Shown: positions 1 to 8,908, counted from the first letter of the stretch. The stretch is 64,000 bases of DNA from Streptomyces sp. NBC_01216 (GCF_035994945.1 NZ_CP108677.1:2356001-2420000), one strand, 5' to 3'. Program-made: numbers and translations. Notes: generated from the letters alone by a model not told the origin.

Positions 1-23
1 GGCCCTACGAGCCGAGGAAACCT

Positions 24-1481
24 GTGAGTGACACCCCATTCGGATTCGGCCTTCCGCCGGAGGAGCCGGAGAACGGCGACGAGGGCAAGAAGAAGGACCC
101 CGCAGGAGGTGGCCAGGGGGCCGGTGACCAGGGCGGCGGCAATCCGTTCGGTGCCAATCCGTTCGGATTCGGAGGTCTGCCCGGTGGCCCCGGCGGTGCG
201 GACAACCCCTTCGCCGCGATGTTCGGTTCGCTGAACCCCAACGACCTGGGCGCCGCCTTCCAACAGCTCGGCCAGATGCTCTCCTACGAGGGTGGGCCGG
301 TGAACTGGGACATGGCCAAGCAGATCGCGCGCCAGGTCGTCGCGCAGGGCACGGCCGACGGGACCAAGGACTCCAGCGTGGGCCCGGCCGAGCGGACCGC
401 GGTCGAGGAGGCCATGCGCCTGGCCGACCTGTGGCTGGACGGCGTGACCTCGCTGCCCTCGGGCGCGAACACGGCCGTGGCGTGGAGCCGCGCCGAGTGG
501 GTCGAGGCGACTCTGCCCGCGTGGCAGCAGCTGGTCGACCCGGTCGCGGAGCGGGTCGGGACGGCGATGGGCGATGTGCTGCCCGAGGAGATGCAGGCCA
601 TGGCGGGCCCGCTGATCGGCATGATGCGGTCCATGGGCGGCGCGATGTTCGGCCAGCAGATCGGCCAGGCCGTGGGCGCGCTCGCGGGCGAGGTCGTCGG
701 CTCGACGGACGTCGGTCTCCCGCTCGGTCCGGCCGGACGGGCCGCGCTGCTGCCGTTGAACATCGAGAACTTCGGCAAGGACCTGGGCGTCCCGAGGGAC
801 GAGGTGCGGCTCTACCTGGCCCTGCGCGAGGCCGCCCACCAGCGGCTGTTCGCCCATGTGCCGTGGCTGCGTTCGCACCTGTTCGGCGCGGTCGAGGGGT
901 ACGCCCGCGGGATCAAGGTCGACACGTCCAAGCTGGAGGAAGCCGTCGGCCGGCTCGACCCCACGCATCCGGAGCAGCTGCAGGAAGCGTTGCAGCAGGG
1001 CATGTTCCAGCCCGAGGACACGCCGGAGCAGAAGGCGGCCCTGGCACGGCTGGAGACGGCGCTCGCGCTGGTCGAGGGCTGGGTCGACGCGGTCGTACAC
1101 GAGGCCGCCAAGCCTCGCCTGACCTCGGCGGACGCGCTGCGCGAGACGCTGCGGCGGCGCCGGGCCAGCGGCGGGCCCGCGGAGCAGACCTTCGCCACCC
1201 TGATCGGTCTCGAACTGCGTCCGCGACGCCTGCGCGACGCCTCCCGGCTGTGGGCCTCGCTCACCGACGCGCGCGGCGTCGACGGCCGGGACCACCTGTG
1301 GGAGCACCCCGACATGCTGCCGACGGCGTCCGACCTGGACGACCCGGACGGCTTCGTCCACCGAGAGCAGCTCGACTTCTCCGAGCTGGACAAGATGCTG
1401 GGCGAGGCGGCCGACGGCCGGGAGCGTCCCGCCGGGTCCGGCGAGGGCGACGAGACCGGCAAGGACGACGACGCCACATGA
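24..1481 (+). CDS. Zincin_2-like (DUF2342) protein with altered zinc motif
   Basis: A 485-residue cytoplasmic protein with no signal peptide. The first 75 residues are a low-complexity Gly/Pro/Phe-rich region with repeated NPFG units. The rest resembles the actinobacterial zinc-dependent metalloprotease family Zincin_2 (DUF2342), known from a relative near F420 biosynthesis genes. Where the family carries a zincin HExxH helix this protein reads REAAHQR (about residue 274), followed by a conserved stretch FAHVPWLRSHL. The first zinc-ligand His is therefore Arg, so peptidase activity is doubtful. The GTG start follows GAGGAAACCT. The stop overlaps the next gene in ATGA, which suggests translational coupling to the NUDIX hydrolase. 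The family call is good; a function cannot be given. Confidence 0.8.
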   Translation: MSDTPFGFGLPPEEPENGDEGKKKDPAGGGQGAGDQGGGNPFGANPFGFGGLPGGPGGADNPFAAMFGSLNPNDLGAAFQQLGQMLSYEGGPVNWDMAKQIARQVVAQGTADGTKDSSVGPAERTAVEEAMRLADLWLDGVTSLPSGANTAVAWSRAEWVEATLPAWQQLVDPVAERVGTAMGDVLPEEMQAMAGPLIGMMRSMGGAMFGQQIGQAVGALAGEVVGSTDVGLPLGPAGRAALLPLNIENFGKDLGVPRDEVRLYLALREAAHQRLFAHVPWLRSHLFGAVEGYARGIKVDTSKLEEAVGRLDPTHPEQLQEALQQGMFQPEDTPEQKAALARLETALALVEGWVDAVVHEAAKPRLTSADALRETLRRRRASGGPAEQTFATLIGLELRPRRLRDASRLWASLTDARGVDGRDHLWEHPDMLPTASDLDDPDGFVHREQLDFSELDKMLGEAADGRERPAGSGEGDETGKDDDAT

Positions 1482-2026
1482 GTCTGCGGGACGACGCCGT
1501 TCTCGTACTGAAGGCGTACGTGGCGGAGACAGAGGCCCAGGAAGAGCTGCGCCGGACGTATCTGGACCACCTCGCGGCGCATCGGGACGCCATGTGGAAG
1601 GCGTGCGGAGCCGGACATCTGACGGCCAGCGCCCTGCTCGTCGATCCGAAGCGCGACCGTGTGCTGCTGACACTGCACCGGAAGCTCGGTATGTGGCTCC
1701 AGATGGGCGGTCACTGTGAGCCGGGCGACGCGACGCTGGCCGCGGCGGCACTGCGGGAGGCGACCGAGGAGTCCGGCATCCCGGGTCTGGCGCTGCTTCC
1801 GGGCGGACCGGTGCGCCTGGACCGGCATCCGATCCCGGCGCCCTGTCACCGGCACCTGGACGTGCAGTACGCGGCACTGGCCCCGAGCGGTGCCGTGGAG
1901 GCGATCAGCGGCGAGTCCCTGGACCTTCGCTGGTACGCGTTCGACGAGGTGGCGGAGGTCGCCGACGCCTCGGTGGTGCGGCTGGTCGAGAGCACGCGCG
2001 AGCGCCTGGAGCGGGTCGCGCCGTAG
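1478..2026 (+). CDS. NUDIX hydrolase
   Basis: A 182-residue NUDIX-fold pyrophosphohydrolase; the substrate is unknown. The Nudix box is visible as GGHCEPGD followed by REATEESGI (about residues 80-105). It has Asp in place of the usual first Glu and one extra residue before REATEE compared with the textbook spacing. The C-terminal part (SLDLRWYAFDEV) is the usual strand-helix end of the fold. The ATG overlaps the previous stop by 4 nt (ATGA), so expression is probably coupled to the Zincin_2-like gene. A strong hairpin terminator follows. Confidence 0.88.
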   Translation: MSLRDDAVLVLKAYVAETEAQEELRRTYLDHLAAHRDAMWKACGAGHLTASALLVDPKRDRVLLTLHRKLGMWLQMGGHCEPGDATLAAAALREATEESGIPGLALLPGGPVRLDRHPIPAPCHRHLDVQYAALAPSGAVEAISGESLDLRWYAFDEVAEVADASVVRLVESTRERLERVAP

Positions 2027-2044
2027 GCCGGGACGGGCGCCGAG

Positions 2045-2105
2045 GCCGCCGGAGCGGGTGAGGGGCCCGACGCCTGGTGTCGGTCCCCTCACCCGCTCCG
2101 GCGGC
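2045..2105. terminator. bidirectional hairpin terminator between convergent genes
   Basis: A perfect 21-bp inverted repeat (2045-2065 with 2085-2105) plus an inner CCGAC/GTCGG pairing form a very stable stem between the plus-strand NUDIX gene and the minus-strand AIM24 operon. There is no clear T tract, as is common in Streptomyces. Confidence 0.8.
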
Positions 2106-2138
2106 GGTTCCGGGTGACGGTGGTCTCCCGGACCGTGC

Positions 2139-2894
2139 TCAGCTCCAGGCGTTGTGCTGGTTCTGCGCGTGCGAGCCGTGCTGGCCGGCGCCGAACTGGG
2201 CGGCGAGGCCCGGCCCGATGGCGGCGTTCTGCGGGGGCATGACCTCGCTGGGCTGGACCAGGGCGAAGCCCTGTCCGAGAAAGCTCAGCTCCCAGCCCTC
2301 ACCGGTGTTCCCGCGGCGGCGACCGACGCCGGAGCTGTGGGTCTGTGCCTGCATCTGCACGCGCAGCCCGGTCGACCAGGCGACGATGGCGTCCGCGTCG
2401 GCACTCACGTACTTCTCGGGCGTGACCTGCATCATCAGCGGCTGGCCCGAGGTCATGAGGGCGACCTTGCCGCGGCCGGAGATGTTGAGCTGGTACTTGC
2501 CGGTGCCGGAGACGCCGTACTGGCTGTCCACGGCGATGACCTCGGTGTGCAGGGTCGAGTCCAGCGCCAGCACGTAGGAGCTGTCGACGGTCACGCCCTC
2601 CTGCTCGACGTCCAGGACATGGACGTGCTGGGCGAGGTTGGCGAAGTAGACCGTGCCCTGCCCGGAGCAGCGCATCAGGTCGAGGCCCTCGCCGGTCCGG
2701 CGGCGGGCCTGCCGCTGGCCGGCGGTCTGGTACTCGCCGTCGAAATCGACGAGTCCCTGGTAGGCCACCATCGCGCCCTTGCGGGCGAGTACGTCGTCCT
2801 GGCCGGTGAGCGCCACCCGCAGCAGCTGCGGGTTCTGGACGGCGTACCGTTCCTGGCTCTGCTGCTCGGCGTAGTTGAAAAGCGGGCTCTGCAT
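2139..2894 (-). CDS. AIM24 family protein (third gene of TerD/AIM24 operon)
   Basis: A 251-residue single-domain AIM24 (TRAP-like beta-barrel) protein. Family signatures seen are LARKGAMVAYQG near the N-terminus, LDLMRCSGQGTVYFA in the middle, and a Gly-rich end (GEGWELSFLGQGFALVQPSE). The ATG at 2894 was chosen because GGGGAGCG lies just upstream and the homology begins there; the longer open frame upstream runs into the neighbour. It lies 16 bp behind the second AIM24 gene, with the same orientation. AIM24 proteins have no agreed enzymatic role; in bacteria they often occur with TerD-type stress proteins, as here. Confidence 0.85.
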   Translation of the reverse strand: MQSPLFNYAEQQSQERYAVQNPQLLRVALTGQDDVLARKGAMVAYQGLVDFDGEYQTAGQRQARRRTGEGLDLMRCSGQGTVYFANLAQHVHVLDVEQEGVTVDSSYVLALDSTLHTEVIAVDSQYGVSGTGKYQLNISGRGKVALMTSGQPLMMQVTPEKYVSADADAIVAWSTGLRVQMQAQTHSSGVGRRRGNTGEGWELSFLGQGFALVQPSEVMPPQNAAIGPGLAAQFGAGQHGSHAQNQHNAWS

Positions 2895-2910
2895 GATGTT
2901 CTCGCTCCCC

Positions 2911-3591
2911 TCAGCCCCGGGCCCGCAGGCGGTCGGTGCTGTCCTCGCTCGGCTGTACGACGACGATGCCCTGGCCGGAGAAGGCCATCTGGTATGCCTC
3001 ACCGCTGCCCCTTCCGATCAGGGCGCCGGCCTTGAAGCTGCGCTTGCCCTTGACCTTGAGCGTCGGCGACCAGGCGACGAGCGCGTCCGGGTCGACGTAG
3101 GTCTCGTCCTCGCCGCTGCCGGAGTCGACGACGATCGGCCTGCCCCGCGAGGTCAGGGCGACCCAGCCGGTGCCGGAGACCTGGACGTTGAACAGGCCCT
3201 GTCCGGCGAACTTGGCGAGGCCCTTGACCCGTTCGACGCCCCACTGGAGCTGTGCGTCGAAGGCGAGGAGGTTGGTGCCGTTGACGGACAGCGCTTCGTT
3301 CTCGAGCCGGATGACGACCACGTCCGCGCCGTAGTCGGCGAGGTAGAGCAGCCCGTCCCCGGAGCACTTCATGACGGGCGCGCCCTCGCCGGTGAGCCAT
3401 GCCTGCGCGACCTGACGGACGGCGGGCGGGTTGGGCTCGTAGGTGATGAAGCCCTCGTAGGCGACCATCGAGCCCGTCCGTGCGTACAGGTCCTGGCCGG
3501 CGGCCATGGCGACCTTCAGCATGGAGGGACCGTGGTTCTCCATCCGGGCCGCCATCGGAGTCGGGGCGTAGCCCGCGAGTTGCTGGTTCAT
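2911..3591 (-). CDS. AIM24 family protein (second gene of TerD/AIM24 operon)
   Basis: A 226-residue AIM24 protein, paralogous to both neighbours: LYARTGSMVAYEGFITYE near the N-terminus, APVMKCSGDGLLYLADYG in the middle, and a MAFSGQGIVVVQPSE end. There is no signal peptide or membrane segment, so it is probably cytosolic. The ATG is preceded by GAGGGAGC at normal spacing. It lies 13 bp downstream of the TerD-AIM24 fusion gene and 16 bp upstream of the third gene, so the three are very likely co-transcribed. The function is inferred only by association with the Ter stress family. Confidence 0.86.
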   Translation of the reverse strand: MNQQLAGYAPTPMAARMENHGPSMLKVAMAAGQDLYARTGSMVAYEGFITYEPNPPAVRQVAQAWLTGEGAPVMKCSGDGLLYLADYGADVVVIRLENEALSVNGTNLLAFDAQLQWGVERVKGLAKFAGQGLFNVQVSGTGWVALTSRGRPIVVDSGSGEDETYVDPDALVAWSPTLKVKGKRSFKAGALIGRGSGEAYQMAFSGQGIVVVQPSEDSTDRLRARG

Positions 3592-3604
3592 GGTTCGGGC
3601 TCCC

Positions 3605-5221
3605 TCAGACCTCGTACGGCTGGACGACGATGAAGTTCCCGGGGGCTCCCCGGAACTGGAGGTTCACCGTCTCCCCGCTGTGTCCGGGGTACGCGTTGCG
3701 GCGCAGCCGGACCTGGCTGGAGAGGATCACCTGGGACGCTGCCGACCAGGCGACGACGGCGTTGGAGTCGGCGAAGGTGGTGGGCGTGACGGGCAGGACC
3801 ACCGGGACGCCGTGCGTCTTGACGACGACTGTGCCCGTGCCCTGGAAGAGCATGGTGAAGAGGGCTCCACCGGGGATGCCGTGGCCCTCGATGCGGCGGA
3901 CCTCGTACTGCAGCGACTCGTCGAAGGCGAGCACATTCTCGGCGGATACGCAGATGCCGTCGCCCTGCAGCTCGATCGGATGCAGGTGGGTGCCCGACTC
4001 GGCGAGGAAGACCTGGCCGCGTCCGGTGCAGCGCATCAGCTGCATCTCCTGGCCGGTGGCGTTGCCGACGATCCGGCCGGCGAACCCCGCGCCCTTGTAG
4101 CCGAACTCGACCTTGCCCTGGTACATCACCATGCTGCCCTGGCGGGCGAGCACGGGGCTGCCGCCCATGGCCAGGTCGACCCGCATGAGCTGCTGGTTCT
4201 GCGGGGTCCAGCGGGCCCCGGTGGCGGTCTCCTTGTACGGCTGGAGCGCGGCGGCGAGTCCGGCGCCGGTGGGCGGTGCGCCCTGCGGGACGCCCATCGC
4301 GCCCGGCATGCCGGGGGGTGTGCCGAAGTGCGGCTGCCCGTAGGGGGCGGGCGCGGGGGTGCCGTAGGGCGGGGGCGTCGCGCCGCCGGGAGCCTGCGCC
4401 GGTCCGGGAACCTGCCCGTACTGAGGCGGCTGCGGCGGCTGCGGTGCCTGCGGCGGCAGGCCGTAGGGCGCGGCGGGCGGGGCCAGGGGCGCGGCCATCG
4501 TGGGAGCCGAGTGCATCGGGTGGACCGGCGCCGGCGGGGTCGGCGGGCCGGGCGGGGTGCCGAACGCCGGGGCGGGCTGGGGGGCTTGGGGCGCGGCGGG
4601 CGGCGCGGCGAAGGCAGGTGGCTCGGCCGCCCGCGGGGGCGGCGCGAAACCGGGCACCGCCTGGGTGGGCGGGGCCTGCGCCTCGGGCTCTTCCTCGGCG
4701 ACCTCGCCGCCGAAGTTCTTCAGCAGGGCCTCGAGGCCGCCGTCGAATCCCTGGCCGACGGCGGCGAAGCGCCATACGTCCTTGAGGTAGAAGTCGCCGA
4801 GCATCACCGCCCGCTCGGTGGAGAACTCCGAGCCGGTGAAGGCGTACCGGACGACTTCCTCGCCGCCCGCGACGATCCGGATGTAGCCGGGTCCGATCTG
4901 CGACATGCGGCCGGCGCCGTCGATGGTCGCGGTGAAGGACAGTTTGTGGATGTCCGCCGGGACGCGGTCGAGCGTGACACGGAAGGACTCCGTGTCGCCG
5001 GACTGCGCGCCGAGCAACTGGACGGACTCCTCCGGCGTCTTCGGCTGGTTGAAGAAGACGAAGTACCGGTCGTCCGAGAGCTGCTCGTTCGCGTCGAGGC
5101 CGAAACAGCTGATGTCGAAGGTCAGCCCGGGGGCCGCGATCTGCACACCGACGTACAGATCCGTTCCCGGTGTCAGATCACTGATCTTGGCCTTGTGGCC
5201 GCGTTGGAATTCCCTGGCCAT
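3605..5221 (-). CDS. TerD-AIM24 fusion protein
   Basis: A 538-residue two-domain protein. Residues 1-185 are a TerD/CABP-type domain of the tellurium and chemical-stress family (LTPGTDLYVGVQ, DISCFGLDANEQL, SDDRYFVFFNQP, where Ca2+-binding carboxylates are expected). Residues about 190-335 are a Pro/Ala/Gln-rich disordered linker. Residues about 345-538 are an AIM24 domain (LARQGSMVMYQG, QLMRCTGRGQVFLAE, FRGAPGNFIVVQPYE). The ATG at 5221 has GGGGGACGG upstream and matches the usual TerD N-terminus (MAREFQRGHKAKI); the frame is open further upstream but without support. It is the first gene of an operon with two stand-alone AIM24 proteins. Confidence 0.88.
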   Translation of the reverse strand: MAREFQRGHKAKISDLTPGTDLYVGVQIAAPGLTFDISCFGLDANEQLSDDRYFVFFNQPKTPEESVQLLGAQSGDTESFRVTLDRVPADIHKLSFTATIDGAGRMSQIGPGYIRIVAGGEEVVRYAFTGSEFSTERAVMLGDFYLKDVWRFAAVGQGFDGGLEALLKNFGGEVAEEEPEAQAPPTQAVPGFAPPPRAAEPPAFAAPPAAPQAPQPAPAFGTPPGPPTPPAPVHPMHSAPTMAAPLAPPAAPYGLPPQAPQPPQPPQYGQVPGPAQAPGGATPPPYGTPAPAPYGQPHFGTPPGMPGAMGVPQGAPPTGAGLAAALQPYKETATGARWTPQNQQLMRVDLAMGGSPVLARQGSMVMYQGKVEFGYKGAGFAGRIVGNATGQEMQLMRCTGRGQVFLAESGTHLHPIELQGDGICVSAENVLAFDESLQYEVRRIEGHGIPGGALFTMLFQGTGTVVVKTHGVPVVLPVTPTTFADSNAVVAWSAASQVILSSQVRLRRNAYPGHSGETVNLQFRGAPGNFIVVQPYEV

Positions 5222-5340
5222 GCGTACCGACCGTCCCCCATCCCGAATGTGAATGCGTCGCGCCAGGCTAACGGCTGGTTCCGGCGACGCGGCAAGCAGG
5301 TACGCGTTCGGTACAAGGCTGAAAAGATCGGGACGCGCGC

Positions 5341-5916
5341 TCATGCCTCGCGGGCGGCCGGCAGGTGGGGCAGCCGGTCCGCGGCGACCACGCCCTCCAG
5401 GTATCCACGGGCCCTTTCGGTCCGCGGATAGGCGTCCAGGAGCCGCCAGAACCGGGGGCCGTGCCCCGGCACCAGCAAATGCGCCAGTTCGTGGACGAGG
5501 ACGTAGTCCACGACGTACTCGGGCATGCCCTGGAGCCGGTGGGAGAGCCGGATGCTGCCTTCGGAGGGGGTGCAGGAGCCCCAGCGGGTGTTCTGGTTCG
5601 TCACCCAGCGCACCGACGCGGGCCGGGCCCGGCCGCCGAGGTACTGGGCGGACAGGCGCTCGGCGCGCGCGTTCAGCTCGGTGTCGCCGAGGACGCGCCG
5701 GTTCTCCTGAGCGGCGAGCTTGTCCAGCATGACGGTCACCCAGCGTTGCTCCTCCGCCTCGGACATCCGGGCCGGGATGAGCACGATGGTGCGGTCGCCC
5801 TCGCGGTAGGCGGAGACGGTTCTGCGGCGCCGGGCGCTCCTGCGGACCTCGACCGCACTCGTCCCCGAGCCGCGGGGCGGCTTCCTCGTCACGCTGCGCT
5901 GTGGATCGGCGGGCAC
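5341..5916 (-). CDS. YgjP/SprT-like M48-type metallopeptidase
   Basis: A 191-residue protein of the YgjP-like (DUF45/WSS1-like) zinc metallopeptidase group. The zinc site is clear: VLVHELAHLLVPGHGPRFW, with HELAH and the third His in GHG, preceded by the family motif RWGSCTPSEGSIRLSHRL. The substrate is unknown; some relatives act on DNA-protein crosslinks or nucleic-acid-associated proteins. The GTG at 5916 (VPADPQRS) was preferred because protein-like sequence begins there; the ribosome binding site is weak, so the start is uncertain. It is transcribed away from the ThiF-like gene and towards the TerD operon, 119 bp upstream of it. Confidence 0.82.
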   Translation of the reverse strand: MPADPQRSVTRKPPRGSGTSAVEVRRSARRRRTVSAYREGDRTIVLIPARMSEAEEQRWVTVMLDKLAAQENRRVLGDTELNARAERLSAQYLGGRARPASVRWVTNQNTRWGSCTPSEGSIRLSHRLQGMPEYVVDYVLVHELAHLLVPGHGPRFWRLLDAYPRTERARGYLEGVVAADRLPHLPAAREA

Positions 5917-6136
5917 GCGCCCGACGTTACCCGCTGCCGGTGGGGGAAGTCCCGCCTCCAGGGGCGGTTCCCGCGTGATCCCTCCACCGCACCGCATTCG
6001 AATGATCAGCACACCGCCGTTGTGGACAACTTTTCGCGGCGGACTCGGCATCGGGGCAATCTGACAAGGGTTCAGGAAGGAGATCCCGGACCGAAGTAGA
6101 TCGAATACGGGATTCACGGATCGACGGGGGACGGAA

Positions 6137-7288
6137 ATGCATCCGATGGTGAAACCGGCGCTGCGGCGTGCCTGGCGGAATCTGCAGCTCGTTCAGTTCG
6201 GGGCCACACCGGCCCACGCGGTGGTCCTGGGGCCGGTCGACACGGCCACCGGGAGCCTGCTCGGGCTGCTGGACGGCACCCGCGGCGTGGAGTTGCTGCG
6301 CGCCGAGGCACGGGCGCTGGGGCTGCCCGAGGGCAGGCTGGAGAAGCTGCTCGGGCGACTCGCCGAGGCGGGGCTGCTGGCGGACGCCTCGGCGCTCCGG
6401 CCCGGGAAGGCGGGGGCGTCGGGACGGACGGATCCGGCGCTGGACCCGCTCCGCGCAGACCTGTCCTCACTCTCCGTGGCGTGTCCGGAGCCCGACGGCG
6501 CCTCGCGGCGGCTGGACGCCCGGCGCGTCCTGCGCGTCCAGGTGCGCGGCGCCGGCCGGGTCGGCGCGACGGTGGCGTCGCTGCTCTCGGCCGCCGGAGT
6601 GGGAGGTGTCGAGGTGTTGGACTCCGGCACGGTCGAGCCGTGGGAGACCTCGCCGGGCGGACTGCCGGCCGAGGCCGTCGGGCAGCGCAGGGCGGTGGCG
6701 GCGCGCCGGGCGGTGGGCCGCGCGGCGCCCGGCGGGCGAGTGCCGCGCGAGGCGCGCGCCGGTCCGGGTGACGGCGGGAGCGAGCCCGGTGTCTCACTCG
6801 TCGTGATGACTCCGAGGGACGGCCTCGGCGCCTACATCCCCGACCCCTTGCCGGCCCACCGCTGGATCGAGACCGGCGTCCCACATCTGTACGCGGGCGT
6901 CCTGGAGGCCACGGGCGTGGTCGGGCCACTGGTCCTGCCCGGCGGGACGGCCTGCGCGGGCTGTCTGCAGGAGGAGCGGACGGACCGGGAGCCGTACTGG
7001 CCGCGGATGCTCGCGCAGTGGCGTTCCGGCCCGCCGCCCGCCGTGCCGGCCTGTGACGTGGCCCTCGCCACGGCGGTGGCCGGGCTGGCGGCCGCGCACG
7101 CGCTGGCCTTCCTGGACGGGGAACTGCCGGCGAGCACCGAGGCCCGGTGGGAGACCTCGCTCCCGCTGCTGGAGTGGCGGACGGAACGCCTGCGAGCGCA
7201 TCCGGCGTGCCCGTGTGGTGCGGTCGGCCGGGAAGAGGGGGAGCATGCCTCGGGGGTCACCGCCCCGCAGGACACAATGGCGGGGTAA
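6137..7288 (+). CDS. ThiF/E1-like protein
   Basis: A 383-residue protein resembling actinobacterial ThiF-family (E1-like) proteins and the E1-like partners of TOMM systems. The N-terminal about 100 residues form a winged-helix-like leader-binding type region (HAVVLGPVDTATGSLLGLLD). The middle has a weak Rossmann-like part (VRGAGRVGATVASLL, about 138-152). The C-terminal part has Cys pairs typical of the structural zinc of E1 enzymes (ACAGC and PACPC). The canonical GxGxxG nucleotide loop is degenerate, so adenylation activity is uncertain. The ATG follows GGGGGACGGA. An ABC1 kinase gene starts 41 bp downstream on the same strand. Confidence 0.72.
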   Translation: MHPMVKPALRRAWRNLQLVQFGATPAHAVVLGPVDTATGSLLGLLDGTRGVELLRAEARALGLPEGRLEKLLGRLAEAGLLADASALRPGKAGASGRTDPALDPLRADLSSLSVACPEPDGASRRLDARRVLRVQVRGAGRVGATVASLLSAAGVGGVEVLDSGTVEPWETSPGGLPAEAVGQRRAVAARRAVGRAAPGGRVPREARAGPGDGGSEPGVSLVVMTPRDGLGAYIPDPLPAHRWIETGVPHLYAGVLEATGVVGPLVLPGGTACAGCLQEERTDREPYWPRMLAQWRSGPPPAVPACDVALATAVAGLAAAHALAFLDGELPASTEARWETSLPLLEWRTERLRAHPACPCGAVGREEGEHASGVTAPQDTMAG

Positions 7289-7329
7289 CGGCCCTGCGCG
7301 GCACGGCAGTCTGGGAACTGGAGGGGCTC

Positions 7330-8673
7330 ATGTCTGATCTTCCCCGGAAGGCGGTCACTCGGACCGCCAAGTTGGCCGCGTTGCCGTTGGGCTTCGCGGG
7401 CCGGGCCACCTGGGGCCTGGGCAGACGGATCGGCGGGAAGTCCGCCGAGATCGTCGCCCGCGAGCTGCAACAGCGGACCGCGGAACAGCTGTTCAAGGTT
7501 CTCGGTGAGCTGAAGGGCGGGGCGATGAAGTTCGGGCAGGCCCTGTCCGTCTTCGAGTCCGCGCTGCCGGAGGAGGTGGCGGGCCCGTATCGCGCGGCGC
7601 TCACCAGACTCCAGGAGGCCGCTCCGCCGATGCCGACGAGCACGGTCCACACGGTCCTGGCGGAGCGGCTCGGAGCCGGATGGCGGGAACTCTTCCTCGA
7701 GTTCGAGGACAAGCCGGCCGCGGCGGCGTCGATCGGGCAGGTGCACCGGGCCGTGTGGCATGACGGGCGCGAGGTCGCCGTGAAGGTCCAGTACCCGGGC
7801 GCGGGTGAGGCGCTGCTGTCCGATCTGACTCAGCTGAGCCGTTTCGCGCGGCTGCTCGGCCCGCTCGTCCCGGGCATGGACGTCAAGCCACTGATCTCCG
7901 AAATGCGCGAGCGGGTCGCCGAGGAACTCGACTACGCGCTGGAGGCGCGCGCCCAGCGGGAGCACGCGCGGGAGTTCGCGGACGACCTTCATGTGGTGGT
8001 GCCCGCGGTGGTGCACCAGTCGGAGCAGGTGCTGGTGACGGAGTGGATCGATGGCGTCCCGCTGTCGGAGGTGATCGCGGACGGCACCGAGGAGCAACGC
8101 GACCGGGCCGGTCAGCTCCTGGCCCGCTTCCTGTTCTCCGGTCCGGCCCGCACGGGACTGCTGCACGCCGATCCGCATCCGGGGAACTTCCGGCTGCTGC
8201 CGGGGCCGGATGCCTCGCGCGGGCCGGAGGACTGGCGGCTCGGAGTGCTCGACTTCGGCACGGTGGACCGGCTGCCGAGCGGGCTGCCCGAGACCATCGG
8301 TACCTGTCTGCGCATGACCCTGGAGGGCGATGCCGAGGGGGTCTACGGGCTGCTGTGCGAGGAGGGCTTCGTCAAGGACTCGATCGATCTGGACCCCGAC
8401 GCGGTCCTCGCGTACCTGCTGCCGATCATCGAACCCGCGGAGGCGGACTCCTTCGACTTCAGTCGCGGGTGGATCCGGACCCAAGCCGCCCGCATCGCGG
8501 ACCCGCGATCCCCTGCCCACCAGCTCGGCAAGCAGCTCAATCTGCCGCCCTCGTACCTGCTGATCCATCGTGTGACGCTGAGCACGATCGGCGTGTTGTG
8601 CCAGCTGAACGCGACGGTTCGGCTGCGCGACGAGCTGGAGGAGTGGCTGCCGGGGTTCGTCGCGGCCGACTGA
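7330..8673 (+). CDS. ABC1/AarF (UbiB-like) atypical kinase
   Basis: A 447-residue member of the ABC1/UbiB atypical kinase family. The diagnostic features are in order: the KxGQ motif (MKFGQALS, about residue 65), the Ala-rich loop in place of a glycine loop (AAAASIGQVH), the beta3 Lys (VAVKVQYPG), the ELDY element, the catalytic loop HADPHPGN, and the metal-binding DFG. The family usually affects isoprenoid-quinone metabolism or membrane lipid homeostasis as an ATPase; the role in Streptomyces is not established. The start ATG at 7330 follows GGAGGGGCTC and matches the family N-terminus. No membrane helix is obvious. Confidence 0.9.
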   Translation: MSDLPRKAVTRTAKLAALPLGFAGRATWGLGRRIGGKSAEIVARELQQRTAEQLFKVLGELKGGAMKFGQALSVFESALPEEVAGPYRAALTRLQEAAPPMPTSTVHTVLAERLGAGWRELFLEFEDKPAAAASIGQVHRAVWHDGREVAVKVQYPGAGEALLSDLTQLSRFARLLGPLVPGMDVKPLISEMRERVAEELDYALEARAQREHAREFADDLHVVVPAVVHQSEQVLVTEWIDGVPLSEVIADGTEEQRDRAGQLLARFLFSGPARTGLLHADPHPGNFRLLPGPDASRGPEDWRLGVLDFGTVDRLPSGLPETIGTCLRMTLEGDAEGVYGLLCEEGFVKDSIDLDPDAVLAYLLPIIEPAEADSFDFSRGWIRTQAARIADPRSPAHQLGKQLNLPPSYLLIHRVTLSTIGVLCQLNATVRLRDELEEWLPGFVAAD

Positions 8674-8681
8674 CCGAGCCG

Positions 8682-8861
8682 TCACCACCAGGTGGAGTCG
8701 AGACGCCCTTCGATGGAACGGATGTTCTCGCGGGCGCAGACGTCGCAGACGTAGTACCGGCTGCCGTTCTCCACGGAGCAGGTCCAGGTCACCGGAAGTT
8801 CCTCGGCGGTCTTGCCGCAGCGCGCGCACACGACGGGCTCTTCGGGTCGGGCGTCATTCAC
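8682..8861 (-). CDS. small zinc-ribbon-like protein
   Basis: A 59-residue protein with two CxxC pairs (CARC at 12-15 and CDVC at 39-42) plus a further Cys (28), the pattern of a small zinc ribbon. The GTG start at 8861 was chosen because the protein would begin MNDARPEEPVVCARC; the ribosome binding site is weak. It is convergent with the ABC1 kinase (8-bp gap) and lies downstream of the wblC operon across a strong terminator, so it probably has its own promoter. Conserved small proteins of this type are common in Streptomyces; the function is unknown. Confidence 0.7.
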   Translation of the reverse strand: MNDARPEEPVVCARCGKTAEELPVTWTCSVENGSRYYVCDVCARENIRSIEGRLDSTWW

Positions 8862-8908
8862 TCTGGTGACGATAGTCCGGCGGGGGGCCGTCCGCAGGAC
8901 AACGCACC

